64,000 bases of DNA from Bacteroides pyogenes_A (GCF_048595595.1 NZ_CP184347.1); one strand, 5' to 3'. Positions 7,991 to 17,183 are shown, counted from the stretch's first letter. Made by a program: numbers and translations. The notes: generated by a model from the sequence alone, not told the origin.

Positions 7991-9316
7991 ATGAAAAAAA
8001 AAATAAACGACATCTGGAGGTTTCTGACTTATGACATCTGGCGTGTTACGGAAGGCGAAGTGACAAGAACGAAATTCTCCCTCTACAACATTATCAAAGC
8101 TCTTTATCTCTGTATTGTACGCTTCAACAAAAATCGCCTTATCGATCAGGCGTCGGCGTTAACTTACAGCACTCTCTTAGCCATTGTTCCCATATTAGCC
8201 ATCCTGTTTGCCGTAGCGCGCGGTTTCGGTGTTTCGGCTCTTTTGGAACAACAGCTCCGTACAGGCTTTCGCGGCAATGACGAGGCTACGGAAACCATCC
8301 TGCGTTTTGTCGACTCTTACCTTGCGCAAACAAAGACCGGCGTATTCATAGGCGTCGGGCTGATCATGCTATTATGGACCATAGTGAATCTGGTAGGAAA
8401 TATAGAAACTACATTCAACCGCATTTGGGAAGTAAACAAGGAGCGGTCGATCTACCGCAAAATCACAGACTACTTCTCAATGTTTCTGCTCATGCCCATC
8501 CTCATAGTCTTGTCGGGAGGTATTTCCATCTTTATGACCACCGCACTGAAACAAATGGTCGATTTCATCCTTCTGGCGCCCATCCTGAAGTTTCTGATAC
8601 GGCTTATACCCTTCGTGCTCACTTGGTTTATGTTCACCGGACTGTACATTTTCATGCCCAATACGAAAGTCAAGTTTAAACACGCATTTATCTCCGGAAT
8701 TGTCGTGGGAACGGCTTATCAGACGTTCCAGTTCATATATATCAGCGGGCAGTTGTGGGTGTCGAAATACAACGCTATTTACGGAAGTTTCGCCGCTTTG
8801 CCGTTATTCCTGCTGTGGCTGCAAATCTCGTGGACAATCTGCCTTTTCGGCGCCGAACTGACTTACGCGGGACAAAACGTGAGGAACTTCAGTTTCGACC
8901 AAGAGACACAGAACATCAGCCGCAGATATCGCGACTTCATATCCATTCTGATCATGTCGCTCATAGTGAAACGCTTTGAAAAAGGCGAACAGCCCTACAC
9001 GGCTTGCCAGATCTCGGAAGAAAATAAAATTCCTATCCGGCTGACCAATCAAACTCTCAATCAGTTGCAGAAAATAAACCTCGTATGCGAAGTAGTGACC
9101 GATGCCGATCCTAAGAGCGAAGACATCGCCTACCAACCGACAATGGATATCAATCAACTGAATGTGGCAATACTTCTTGACCGTTTGGATACTTACGGAT
9201 CTGAAGACTTCAAAATAGACAAGGACGAAGAGTTCAATGCCGAATGGAAAATCTTAATCGAATCCAGAGAAGAGTATTACAAAAAAGCAAACGACGTGTT
9301 GCTTAAAGATCTGTAA
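7991..9316 (+). CDS. YihY/BrkB-family inner membrane protein
   Basis: A 441-residue polytopic membrane protein starting MKKKINDIWRFLTYD at 7991, preceded by a GGAG-type site in ATGGAGATAAT. The frame is open 20 codons upstream but that extension overlaps the end of rnpB. The YihY core (about residues 45-300) has roughly six membrane segments and the family pattern DQASALTYSTLLAIVPILA. A soluble tail of about 130 residues includes a helix-turn-helix-like segment (ENKIPIRLTNQTLNQLQKI). Despite old annotations as ribonuclease BN, the family has no settled biochemical function. Confidence 0.88.
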   Translation: MKKKINDIWRFLTYDIWRVTEGEVTRTKFSLYNIIKALYLCIVRFNKNRLIDQASALTYSTLLAIVPILAILFAVARGFGVSALLEQQLRTGFRGNDEATETILRFVDSYLAQTKTGVFIGVGLIMLLWTIVNLVGNIETTFNRIWEVNKERSIYRKITDYFSMFLLMPILIVLSGGISIFMTTALKQMVDFILLAPILKFLIRLIPFVLTWFMFTGLYIFMPNTKVKFKHAFISGIVVGTAYQTFQFIYISGQLWVSKYNAIYGSFAALPLFLLWLQISWTICLFGAELTYAGQNVRNFSFDQETQNISRRYRDFISILIMSLIVKRFEKGEQPYTACQISEENKIPIRLTNQTLNQLQKINLVCEVVTDADPKSEDIAYQPTMDINQLNVAILLDRLDTYGSEDFKIDKDEEFNAEWKILIESREEYYKKANDVLLKDL

Positions 9317-9439
9317 TTTTAAGATCAGAGTAATCATCCGAAGCATGAATCAGGAATAGGAATTCGAGATATTTACCGAATATCCCAAGAGAACCATCGG
9401 TTGATAAAATTCTTCTAAAAAAGAGAAAATACTTATCAA

Positions 9440-9994
9440 CTACTTGTAGCTGTTGTAAGAGATCACTTTTTCTTTAGGCTTCCTGCTCTTCTTGCGCTTC
9501 TCCTTTACCGGATACCCGATCACGACATCCAGCAGCAAGCGTTTGGAAAGAGGGATACCCGCAAGTTGCTTTACTTCTTTTTCGTCCATCCAACCCAAGA
9601 TACAGGAACCCAGCCCTTCGCTTTCGGCAGCCAGCGTAATGTAAGCAGCGGCTATCCCGATATCGATGAGCGGAAAATATTTATCTTTCACCTTTCCGCC
9701 CAGCATCGAAGAGATATTGGCCGATTCCTCTACAATCAAGATATGCACGGGAGCGTCTTTGGCAAACTTATTCATCCCCAATCCCGCTGTAGCCTTACCG
9801 ATTTTGAACGACAGTTCCCGTTCGGTTATCACCACAAACCTCCATGGCTGAGCGTTGCATGCCGAAGGAGCCATACGGGCAGCTTCCAATATCCGCTCCA
9901 ACTTATCGGCTTCTACCGGGCGTTCCTTGTCATACGCCCGGTCGCTCTGGCGCGAGAGCGCCAACTCCAGAAAACTCTTGTATTCCGTCATCAT
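9440..9994 (-). CDS. Nitroreductase-family flavoprotein
   Basis: A protein of about 184 residues of the FMN-dependent nitroreductase superfamily. The N-terminus carries the FMN-phosphate pattern SRQSDRAYDKERPV and then AARMAPSACNAQPWRFVV; GLGSCILGWM near residue 130 is the second FMN-contact region. Substrate cannot be told from sequence. The C-terminus is Lys-rich (KEKRKKSRKPKEK). ATG codons at 9994 and 9991, or a GTG at 9997, could start it. It lies 10-15 bp after ribE on the same strand, so the two are probably cotranscribed, which is fitting since ribE makes the flavin precursor. Confidence 0.88.
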   Translation of the reverse strand: MMTEYKSFLELALSRQSDRAYDKERPVEADKLERILEAARMAPSACNAQPWRFVVITERELSFKIGKATAGLGMNKFAKDAPVHILIVEESANISSMLGGKVKDKYFPLIDIGIAAAYITLAAESEGLGSCILGWMDEKEVKQLAGIPLSKRLLLDVVIGYPVKEKRKKSRKPKEKVISYNSYK

Positions 9995-10007
9995 CACGAA
10001 TTTACGC

Positions 10008-10610
10008 TTACTTGTATTGAATCATCCGGCTGATATACTTTCCAATGATATCAAATTCAATATTCACCACACTGCCTATCGTGAACGTATGGAAGTTGGT
10101 ATGCTCATAAGTATAGGGAATTATCGCCACCTGAAAAGTATCATCCGTCGGATTGCAAACCGTCAGGCTGACTCCGTTTACCGTCACCGATCCTTTATCC
10201 ACGGTAATGTATCCGCGTTGCGCCATTTCTTTGTCGAAGGCATAACGGAAAGTGAAATACCAGCTTCCTTCCGCATCTTTAATGTCTATGCACGTAGCCG
10301 TCTGATCGACATGCCCTTGCACGATGTGTCCGTCGAGCCTCCCGTTCATCATCATGCTGCGCTCCACATTTACCTTGTCTCCCACTCTCAGCAATCCCAG
10401 ATTGGAACGTTCGAGCGTTTCCTTCATGGCGGTAACCGTATACGAATCGTCCGTCAAGCTCACTACCGTCAGGCAGACGCCGTTGTGTGAAATACTCTGA
10501 TCGATCTTCAGCTCATCAACGAATGAACACTTAAAAGTGAAATGTATATTCTCCTGGTCTTTCACCAGAGCCACCAGTGTGGCATATTCTTCTACAATTC
10601 CCGAGAACAT
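10008..10610 (-). CDS. ribE: Riboflavin synthase, alpha subunit
   Basis: The 200-residue enzyme joins two molecules of 6,7-dimethyl-8-ribityllumazine to give riboflavin. It has two lumazine-binding beta-barrel repeats. The first starts MFSGIVEE at residue 1, with the ligand segment SISHNGVCLTVV. The second starts near residue 96 (GHIVQGHVDQ), with KGSVTVNGVSLTV. Length and repeats are typical. A TATCTTTG box lies 39 bp upstream. No FMN riboswitch was recognised in the short leader. The nitroreductase follows directly. Confidence 0.95.
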   Translation of the reverse strand: MFSGIVEEYATLVALVKDQENIHFTFKCSFVDELKIDQSISHNGVCLTVVSLTDDSYTVTAMKETLERSNLGLLRVGDKVNVERSMMMNGRLDGHIVQGHVDQTATCIDIKDAEGSWYFTFRYAFDKEMAQRGYITVDKGSVTVNGVSLTVCNPTDDTFQVAIIPYTYEHTNFHTFTIGSVVNIEFDIIGKYISRMIQYK

Positions 10611-10648
10611 ATGAATTATGGTTATTAGTTATCAATTATTTCAGGCTT

Positions 10649-10656
10649 CAAAGATA
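10649..10656 (-). promoter_or_regulatory. -7 box of the ribE promoter
   Basis: The minus strand reads TATCTTTG about 40 bp before the ribE ATG. The terminator at 10696-10727 insulates it from upstream transcription. Confidence 0.55.
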
Positions 10657-10691
10657 CAAAATCGGAAGAAAGTTAGAAAGAAAAGAATGGA

Positions 10692-10781
10692 AATAAAAAA
10701 TGGAGCTTTTCACAAAGCTCCATTTTTCAGTTTTCAATAGGTATTAGTTTTTTTTAAGGTAAAAAGATTGTTTTCAGGATA
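10692..10781 (-). ncRNA. Predicted small RNA of about 90 nt upstream of ribE
   Basis: On the minus strand a complete promoter (TTTG at 10820-10817, 21-bp spacer, TATCTTTG at 10795-10788) is followed about 60 nt later by a strong hairpin with a T-run (10727-10692). There is no credible coding frame between them. That arrangement is typical of a short independent transcript, and the ribE promoter lies beyond the terminator. The family is not recognised; start and end are estimated from the promoter and hairpin. Confidence 0.5.
10696..10727. terminator. Strong bidirectional terminator
   Basis: AAAAATGGAGCTTTT and AAAGCTCCATTTTT flank a short CAC loop, with A-runs on one side and T-runs on the other. 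Confidence 0.8.
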
Positions 10782-10787
10782 ACGGTG

Positions 10788-10820
10788 CAAAGATACTTGC
10801 TTTTAATGATACTATCCAAA
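10788..10820 (-). promoter_or_regulatory. Promoter of the predicted small RNA
   Basis: Minus-strand TTTG (10820-10817), a 21-bp spacer and TATCTTTG (10795-10788) fully match the Bacteroides consensus. No gene start lies downstream before a terminator. Confidence 0.6.
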
Positions 10821-11076
10821 TCCTAAAACATGTCTTATAACATATTTTTGAAATATATTTGAATTTATTGTCATTTTATGTAAAAGCTGCAATCGTTCAA
10901 CCGTTACAAGGGGCAAATATATAACATTTTTCTAAATCGAGCTGATCTTTGATTAAAGAGATATAAGATTCCTTCTTTCCGGAAATTTTAAAAACGCATG
11001 CGTAACATATTAACTCCCTTTTCGCAATAGTTTACCGGTTTTTCAGTACAAAGTTATTCGTCTGCCATTTGCGTCT

Positions 11077-11148
11077 CATTCGTCTGCCGGACGTGTTTTA
11101 TTCGTCTCCCGTTCGACAGACGAATAAAACACGTCCGGCAGACGAATG
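11077..11148. repeat. 31-bp perfect inverted repeat upstream of glnS
   Basis: Bases 11077-11107 are the exact reverse complement of 11118-11148, around a 10-nt loop (CCCGTTCGAC). Each arm contains ATTCGTCTGCC and ATTCGTCT, and a further ATTCGTCTGCC occurs at 11056-11066. There is no T-run, so it is not a standard terminator. It lies about 100 bp before the glnS promoter box. The rest of 10828-11250 shows no gene. Confidence 0.75.
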
Positions 11149-11251
11149 AACGATTAAACGAAAACAGTTACTCCTTTCGGATATTCGGCATACGAAATGC
11201 AAGGGAAAGAAAAAAGAGCGGATATATTTCAGGAAAATTAAAAAAATCCCC

Positions 11252-11259
11252 TACTTTTG
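11252..11259 (+). promoter_or_regulatory. -7 box of the glnS promoter
   Basis: TACTTTTG matches TAnnTTTG, 30 bp before the glnS ATG. No TTTG is seen at the -33 distance. Confidence 0.55.
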
Positions 11260-11289
11260 CAATTCAATAGACAGTTAACATTTATCGTT

Positions 11290-13029
11290 ATGACAGAGAT
11301 TAAAAACGAAGAATCAGGCGAAAAGAAAAGCCTGAACTTTATTGAGCAAATGGTAGAAAAAGATTTGAGGGAAGGAAAGAACGGCGGAAAAGTGCAAACC
11401 CGCTTTCCGCCCGAACCGAACGGATACCTTCATATCGGACATGCGAAAGCCATCTGCCTTGATTTCGGCATTGCTACCAAACATGGTGGCATATGCAACC
11501 TTCGTTTCGACGATACGAATCCGACTAAAGAAGATGTGGAGTACGTAGAAGCCATCAAAGACGATATCCGATGGTTAGGTTATGAATGGGGAAACGAATA
11601 TTACGCTTCCGACTATTTTCAACAATTATGGGATTTTGCCGTCCGTCTTATCAAGGAAGGCAAAGCCTATATCGATGAGCAGAGTTCCGAACAGATCGCA
11701 CAACAAAAAGGAACTCCTACACAGCCGGGCATAGAGAGCCCGTACCGCAACCGGCCGACAGAAGAGAGTCTGGAGCTCTTCCGGAAAATGAACACCGGCG
11801 AAATAGAAGAAGGCGCTATGGTACTCCGTGCCAAAATAGATATGGCAAATCCGAACATGCACTTCCGCGACCCTATCATCTATCGGGTAGTGAAACATCC
11901 GCACCATCGCACGGGAACCGCATGGAAAGCGTATCCGATGTACGACTTCGCACATGGACAAAGCGACTTCTTCGAAGGAGTGACCCACTCTTTGTGTACT
12001 CTCGAGTTTGTAGCGCACCGCCCGCTTTACGATCTTTTCATCGACTGGCTGAAAGACGGAAAAGACTTGAACGACAACCGTCCCCGCCAGACCGAGTTCA
12101 ACAAGCTGAACCTCAGCTATACGCTGATGAGCAAACGCAACCTGCTTGCTTTGGTAAAAGAAGGAATGGTAAACGGTTGGGACGATCCGCGCATGCCCAC
12201 TCTTTGCGGGTTCCGCCGACGCGGTTATTCACCCGAATCCATCCATAAGTTCATCGATAAAATCGGCTACACCACTTACGACGCCCTGAATGATATCGCA
12301 TTGCTGGAAAGCTCTGTGCGTGAAGATCTGAACAGCCGTGCCATACGCGTGTCTGCCGTAATAAACCCGGTGAAGCTGATTATCACCAACTATCCGGAGA
12401 ATCAGGTAGAGCAAATGGAAGCCATCAACAACCCCGAACGTCCGGAAGACGGAAACCACCTTATCGAATTTAGCCGTGAGTTGTGGATAGAATGGGAAGA
12501 TTTCATGGAAAATGCGCCGAAGAAATACTTCCGCATGACTCCGGGACAGGAAGTGCGACTCAAAAACGCATACATTGTAAAATGCACCGGATGTAAAAAA
12601 GACGAGAACGGATTAATCACTGAGGTTTACTGCGAATACGATCCGAACACGCGCAGCGGCATGCCCGACGCGGGACGCAAAGTAAAAGGCACGCTACATT
12701 GGGTAAGCTGCGCCCACAGCCTGACGGCAGAAGTTCGTCTGTACGATCGGCTTTGGAAAGTGGAGAACCCCCGAGATGAGTTGGCGTATATCCGTGAGAC
12801 GAAAAATTGTGACGCGCCGGAAGCAATGAAAGAAATCATCAATCCCGACTCACTGAAGATTCTGTCAAACTGCTATATCGAGAAGTTCGCGGCCACGTTG
12901 CCCAATCTCTCTTACCTGCAATTCCAGCGCATCGGCTATTTCAACATCGATAAAGACTCTACTCCGGAGAAAATGATTTTTAACCGCACGGTAGGATTAA
13001 AGGACAGTTGGGGTAAAATTAACAAATAA
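11290..13029 (+). CDS. glnS: Glutaminyl-tRNA synthetase
   Basis: The 579-residue class I synthetase charges tRNA-Gln. The HIGH-type signature is in PPEPNGYLHIGHAKAIC and the KMSKS counterpart is LMSKRNL; between them is the family segment YDFAHGQSDFFEGVTHSLCT. The C-terminal half is the tRNA anticodon-binding beta-barrel region. The start MTEIKNEESG at 11290 is preferred; 11 more codons are open upstream but overlap the promoter box. Its presence means this organism charges tRNA-Gln directly. A TPR gene follows after 7 bp. Confidence 0.95.
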   Translation: MTEIKNEESGEKKSLNFIEQMVEKDLREGKNGGKVQTRFPPEPNGYLHIGHAKAICLDFGIATKHGGICNLRFDDTNPTKEDVEYVEAIKDDIRWLGYEWGNEYYASDYFQQLWDFAVRLIKEGKAYIDEQSSEQIAQQKGTPTQPGIESPYRNRPTEESLELFRKMNTGEIEEGAMVLRAKIDMANPNMHFRDPIIYRVVKHPHHRTGTAWKAYPMYDFAHGQSDFFEGVTHSLCTLEFVAHRPLYDLFIDWLKDGKDLNDNRPRQTEFNKLNLSYTLMSKRNLLALVKEGMVNGWDDPRMPTLCGFRRRGYSPESIHKFIDKIGYTTYDALNDIALLESSVREDLNSRAIRVSAVINPVKLIITNYPENQVEQMEAINNPERPEDGNHLIEFSRELWIEWEDFMENAPKKYFRMTPGQEVRLKNAYIVKCTGCKKDENGLITEVYCEYDPNTRSGMPDAGRKVKGTLHWVSCAHSLTAEVRLYDRLWKVENPRDELAYIRETKNCDAPEAMKEIINPDSLKILSNCYIEKFAATLPNLSYLQFQRIGYFNIDKDSTPEKMIFNRTVGLKDSWGKINK

Positions 13030-13036
13030 CGCAAAA

Positions 13037-14470
13037 ATGAAACAAGAGAATTTGTCACCCAAAGACAGGGAAATCGTGCAACTAATTGCCCAATACGAAG
13101 CAGCAAAAGCCGAAGACCGGAATTTGTATCTGGACCCGGACCAATTAGCGAACATTGCCGACCAATATGCGCTTCAAAGAAATTTCGAAAAAGCGCAAGA
13201 AGCTATCACATACGGCCTTTACTTACATCCGGGCAACACAAGCCTGCTGATAGAGCAGGCATATCTTTATCTGGATTTGCAACAGAACGAGTTGGCGCAA
13301 GAAGTAGCAGACTCGATCAAAGAAGATTACGACCCGAAAGTAAAACTGCTGAAAGCTGAGCTGCTTTTGAACGAAGAAAAACCGGAGGCAGCCAACGATT
13401 TGTTGAGTAGCATAGACCTGTCGGAAATAAATATCGATACATTGAACGATATTATTTATCTTTTTTCAGATCTGGAATATTCGGAAACAGCTTGGGAATG
13501 GCTCGACAAGGGAGAAGCCGAATATGGAGAGAAAGAAGAATTCATAGCGATGAAAGCTAACTTTTTAGCAACAACCGAGCAATTCGAAGAGGCCGTCAGT
13601 CAGTATAACCGGCTATTGGATATAGACCCGTACAACGCGTTTTATTGGGTGGAAATGGCAAAATGCTGCTTTTCGAAAGGCGATTGCGGAAAGGCCATCG
13701 AGGCTTGCGATTTCGCATTGGCCATTAACGAAAAATACGGGGAGGCCTATTTATACCGGGGACACGCTTTTTTCTACATGAATAATTCGAAAATGGCCAT
13801 TCCCAATTATAAAAAAGCCATGGAATACAACTCCATAGCTCCGAAGTTGGGCTACATGTTCATCGGACTCGCTTATATGAACGAAGAAAGCTGGGAAAAA
13901 TCCAACTCCTACTTCCAGAAAATAATCGATTTGTTCGAAGAAGAAAAAGACAACCACTCTCCATTTTTGGCGGATATTTATACTTATAAAGCGAAAGTCA
14001 CTTTCGAACTCGGCAACAATAAAGAGGCGTACGAATTGTGTGAAAAAGCCAAATATATTTTTCCGGACAAAGCGGACATATATCTGACAGAAGGGAAATT
14101 ATATCTCAAAGACGGATTGCCGGAAAAAGCTTCCGAGTCATTCAAGTTCGCGCTGAAATATGATTCAGGCTTTGAAATCCAATACCTCATCGGTCTGGCC
14201 TATACTGATTCCGGCATGCTTCAGGAGGCTAAAACGTATTATAAAGAAGCATTCCGGATATTCCCCCGTTATGTGGATGTTGCCGAAAGGTTAAGCGCAA
14301 TCTGTCTAATAAACAACGAAATCGGCGATTTTCTAAAATACAACGCCGAAACTGCCAATCCCATCGATGAGGCCGGCATCAAAGATCTGCTGACCCTGAT
14401 CGACCGCACAGAAGGAGAAAAAGAAAAGCTCCATAAAATCTTGGAGCGAATAAAAGAAAACAAAAAATAA
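13037..14470 (+). CDS. Tetratricopeptide repeat protein
   Basis: A 477-residue, highly acidic helical protein without signal peptide or membrane segment. TPR-like repeats cover most of it; clear ones start at QFEEAVSQYNRLLDIDPYN, CGKAIEACDFALAINEKYG and LPEKASESFKFALKYDSG. TPR proteins act as protein-binding scaffolds; the partner is unknown. It starts 7 bp after glnS with no promoter seen, so it is probably cotranscribed with it. Confidence 0.85.
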   Translation: MKQENLSPKDREIVQLIAQYEAAKAEDRNLYLDPDQLANIADQYALQRNFEKAQEAITYGLYLHPGNTSLLIEQAYLYLDLQQNELAQEVADSIKEDYDPKVKLLKAELLLNEEKPEAANDLLSSIDLSEINIDTLNDIIYLFSDLEYSETAWEWLDKGEAEYGEKEEFIAMKANFLATTEQFEEAVSQYNRLLDIDPYNAFYWVEMAKCCFSKGDCGKAIEACDFALAINEKYGEAYLYRGHAFFYMNNSKMAIPNYKKAMEYNSIAPKLGYMFIGLAYMNEESWEKSNSYFQKIIDLFEEEKDNHSPFLADIYTYKAKVTFELGNNKEAYELCEKAKYIFPDKADIYLTEGKLYLKDGLPEKASESFKFALKYDSGFEIQYLIGLAYTDSGMLQEAKTYYKEAFRIFPRYVDVAERLSAICLINNEIGDFLKYNAETANPIDEAGIKDLLTLIDRTEGEKEKLHKILERIKENKK

Positions 14471-14506
14471 TCAAATAACAACCCAAATCAGAAATAGATA
14501 TTACAT

Positions 14507-15142
14507 ATGGAATCGGTAGCCTTTATCCAATGGTGTCTGGAGCATCTTAATTATTGGACAATCAGCCTGCTGATGGCAATAGAGAGTTCGTTTATCCCCT
14601 TCCCTTCGGAGGTTGTGGTTCCGCCCGCAGCATATAAAGCTGCCGTAAACGACGAACTTAATGTGTTTCTGGTGGTTGTGTTCGCAACGTTGGGAGCCGA
14701 TATCGGAGCAGTAATCAATTATTATCTGGCCAAATGGCTGGGACGCCCCATTGTCTATAAGTTCGCCAACAGCAGGATCGGACACATATGCCTCATAGAT
14801 GAAGCCAAAGTTCAACGTGCCGAAAACTATTTCGACAGGCACGGCGCTCTGTCCACTTTCATCGGGCGTCTGATTCCTGCCGTACGCCAATTGATTTCCA
14901 TTCCGGCGGGACTGGCCAAAATGAAACTTTCCACTTTTTTGCTCTATACCACCTTAGGAGCGGGAATCTGGAACTGCATTCTCGCAGCCATCGGATACAG
15001 CCTGTCGGCCGTTGTCAAAAGCGAAGAAGAATTGTTGACGAAAGTAACCGAATACAGCCACGAAATAGGTTATCTCTTTATCGGGGCAGGCATACTGATT
15101 GTGTCTTTTCTGGTATATAAAGGCATGAAAAAGCCCGCATAA
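14507..15142 (+). CDS. DedA-family membrane protein
   Basis: A 211-residue inner membrane protein of the DedA/VTT (SNARE-associated) family. Visible features are the N-terminal half-hairpin ESSFIPFPSEVVVPPAA, the conserved FIGRLIPAVRQLISIPAG motif near residues 120-137, and several hydrophobic segments (about 15-30, 50-75, 140-165, 185-205). Members are linked to lipid-carrier flipping and membrane homeostasis; the exact substrate here is unknown. It lies 36 bp after the TPR gene and ends before a bidirectional terminator. Confidence 0.9.
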   Translation: MESVAFIQWCLEHLNYWTISLLMAIESSFIPFPSEVVVPPAAYKAAVNDELNVFLVVVFATLGADIGAVINYYLAKWLGRPIVYKFANSRIGHICLIDEAKVQRAENYFDRHGALSTFIGRLIPAVRQLISIPAGLAKMKLSTFLLYTTLGAGIWNCILAAIGYSLSAVVKSEEELLTKVTEYSHEIGYLFIGAGILIVSFLVYKGMKKPA

Positions 15143-15164
15143 GCCGAGTATGATGGCGAAATAT

Positions 15165-15213
15165 AAAAAGCGGAAATGCAGATAGAAAAGACTATCGTGC
15201 ATTTCCGCTTTTT
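15165..15213. terminator. Bidirectional terminator between dedA-like gene and tpx
   Basis: AAAAAGCGGAAATGCA (15165-15180) is the exact inverse of TGCATTTCCGCTTTTT (15198-15213). It serves two convergent genes. Confidence 0.85.
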
Positions 15214-15230
15214 GTTTATCCTTCGTCACC

Positions 15231-15731
15231 TTACTTAAGGGCTGCCAAGGCTTTATCGTAATCCGGCTCCTGAGTGATTTCAGGCACCAATTCCGTATAA
15301 GCCACCTTCCCGTCTTTGCCGATTACCACAATGGCACGAGCCAGCAACCCTGCCAGCGGACCGTCTGCCATGCGTACCCCGTAGCATTCGTCAAAATCAG
15401 AGAAACGAAAATCGGACAAAGAAATAACATTATCAATGCCTTCTGCCGAGCAGAAGCGGGCTGCCGCAAAAGGCAGGTCTTTCGAAATAGCCAGTACCAC
15501 CGTGTCTTTCAATCCTGCCGCCTCTTTGTTGAATCTACGCACAGACGCGGCGCAAACCCCGGTATCCAGACTGGGGAAAATATTCAAAACCACATTCTTG
15601 CCACTCAGTTCTTTCAATGAGAAAGAAGAAAGGTCTGTCTTTACCAATTCGAAATTCGGAGCTATCTTACCTACTTGTATGAATTCACCGATCAGTTTCA
15701 CCGGTTGTCCTTTAAAATTCGTTGTTGCCAT
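15231..15731 (-). CDS. tpx: Thiol peroxidase (atypical 2-Cys peroxiredoxin)
   Basis: The 166-residue product reduces peroxides with electrons from thioredoxin. The peroxidatic Cys is in DTGVCAASVRRF (near residue 60) and the resolving Cys in AARFCSAEG (near 94), the Tpx spacing. The fold is complete and of normal length. It is monocistronic, divergent from the DUF4494 gene and convergent with the DedA gene. Confidence 0.95.
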   Translation of the reverse strand: MATTNFKGQPVKLIGEFIQVGKIAPNFELVKTDLSSFSLKELSGKNVVLNIFPSLDTGVCAASVRRFNKEAAGLKDTVVLAISKDLPFAAARFCSAEGIDNVISLSDFRFSDFDECYGVRMADGPLAGLLARAIVVIGKDGKVAYTELVPEITQEPDYDKALAALK

Positions 15732-15881
15732 AATTTAGTTATTATTTTAAAAATGCTTTATATACGAAACAACCGAATCGGCGAATATGTTCATCGAAAA
15801 ATCTTCTCCCCGCCGGCCGGAGGAAAAGAAAGATTTAGCGTTTTTTGAAAAAGCTTTCGGTACATACATCGGTATTTTGTT

Positions 15882-15889
15882 TATCTTTG
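15882..15889 (+). promoter_or_regulatory. -7 box of the DUF4494-yggS promoter
   Basis: TATCTTTG lies 48 bp before the DUF4494 ATG; a TTTC about 20 bp upstream is a weak -33 candidate. Confidence 0.5.
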
Positions 15890-15936
15890 TAGACAAATTA
15901 CAACATTCAAAAAAAACGAATAAAGAAGAAAAAATT

Positions 15937-16416
15937 ATGGCAATGCATACTTGGTTCGAGTGCAAAATCCGTTATGAAAAGGTGATGGAAAACGGAATGC
16001 AGAAGAAAGTAACGGAACCCTATCTGGTGGATGCGCTCAGCTTTACAGAGGCGGAGGCACGCATCATTGAAGAAATAACACCGTTTATTACCGGCGAATT
16101 TACCGTTTCGGACATAAAACGCGCCAACTACAGCGAACTCTTCGCCAGCGATGAAGAGAGTGCAGACCGATGGTTCAAATGCAAGCTCATCTTTATCACA
16201 CTCGATGAAAAGAGCGGAGCGGAGAAAAAGACTTCCACGCAGGTCTTGGTGCAGGCGGCAGACTTGCGCGACGCGGTGAAAAAGCTCGACGAAGGCATGA
16301 AAGGCACTATGGCCGACTATCAAATCGGTGCGGTGGCGGAAACTCCCATCATGGACGTGTATCCTTACAGCGCAGAGCCGAATGACAAACCGGAGTTCGA
16401 TCCGAATAAAGCATAA
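15937..16416 (+). CDS. DUF4494-family protein
   Basis: A 159-residue cytosolic protein starting MAMHTWFECKIRYEKV at 15937. The frame is open 50 codons further upstream, but that part contains the promoter. It matches the Bacteroidetes DUF4494 family by its WFECKIRYEK start and the ANYSELFASDEE and RWFKCKLIFITLDEK segments. The WFxCK pattern occurs twice, suggesting an internal duplication. No function is known. yggS begins 6 bp downstream. Confidence 0.85.
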   Translation: MAMHTWFECKIRYEKVMENGMQKKVTEPYLVDALSFTEAEARIIEEITPFITGEFTVSDIKRANYSELFASDEESADRWFKCKLIFITLDEKSGAEKKTSTQVLVQAADLRDAVKKLDEGMKGTMADYQIGAVAETPIMDVYPYSAEPNDKPEFDPNKA

Positions 16417-16422
16417 CCGGCC

Positions 16423-17094
16423 ATGAGTATTGCCGACAACTTAAAGCAAGTGACAGCCGGACTTCCGCAAGGAGTCCGACTGGTTGCCGTTTCAAAGTTC
16501 CATCCCAACGAAGCGATAGAGGAAGCCTACGCAGCGGGACAGCGTATTTTTGGAGAAAGCAAAGCGCAAGAAATGACAGCTAAATACGAAAGTCTGCCGA
16601 AAGACATTGAATGGCACTTCATCGGGCACCTGCAAACCAACAAAATCAAATACATGATACCCTATGTGGCGATGATTCACGGAATAGACTCTTACAGGCT
16701 GTTGGAAGAAGTAAACAAGCAAGCCGCCAAAGCGGGGCGCAAAGTCAACTGCCTGTTGCAAATCCATATTGCGCGGGAAGATACCAAGTTCGGTTTCACT
16801 CCGGAGGAATGCAGAAACATGCTGAACCGGGCTCAATGGAAAGAGTTGTCGCACGTGCGCATCTGCGGCCTGATGGGAATGGCAAGCAATACCGACGACG
16901 TCGAACAAATAAAAGCCGAATTTTGTTTTCTAAATAGTCTTTTTCAGGAAATAAAGGCGGCCTGGTTTGCCGGCTCGACAGATTTCCGCGAGCTATCGAT
17001 GGGCATGTCTCACGACTACCACGAAGCCATAGCCGCAGGAAGCACATTGATACGAGTGGGAAGCAATATCTTCGGAGAAAGAGAATACAAGTAA
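16423..17094 (+). CDS. YggS-family PLP-binding protein
   Basis: A 223-residue protein of the PLP homeostasis family (YggS/PLPBP), a single alanine-racemase-like barrel without racemase activity. The PLP lysine is in VRLVAVSKFHPNEAI. Other family features are EWHFIGHLQTNKIKY, the end motif ELSMGMSHDYHEAIAAG, and GSTLIRVGSNIFGER. Members buffer pyridoxal phosphate and affect amino-acid pools. It is read with the DUF4494 gene. Confidence 0.92.
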   Translation: MSIADNLKQVTAGLPQGVRLVAVSKFHPNEAIEEAYAAGQRIFGESKAQEMTAKYESLPKDIEWHFIGHLQTNKIKYMIPYVAMIHGIDSYRLLEEVNKQAAKAGRKVNCLLQIHIAREDTKFGFTPEECRNMLNRAQWKELSHVRICGLMGMASNTDDVEQIKAEFCFLNSLFQEIKAAWFAGSTDFRELSMGMSHDYHEAIAAGSTLIRVGSNIFGEREYK

Positions 17095-17183
17095 TCAACC
17101 TGTTTGCCCATGTGTCTTGCCATCATCATGTTCCGCAGAAGCATCCGCATACGGGGCAATCAGCTAATAAAGCATTATTTACC

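Noticed and set aside
10611..10690. FMN riboswitch upstream of ribE
   Set aside because: The leader is short and lacks the conserved RFN core sequences.
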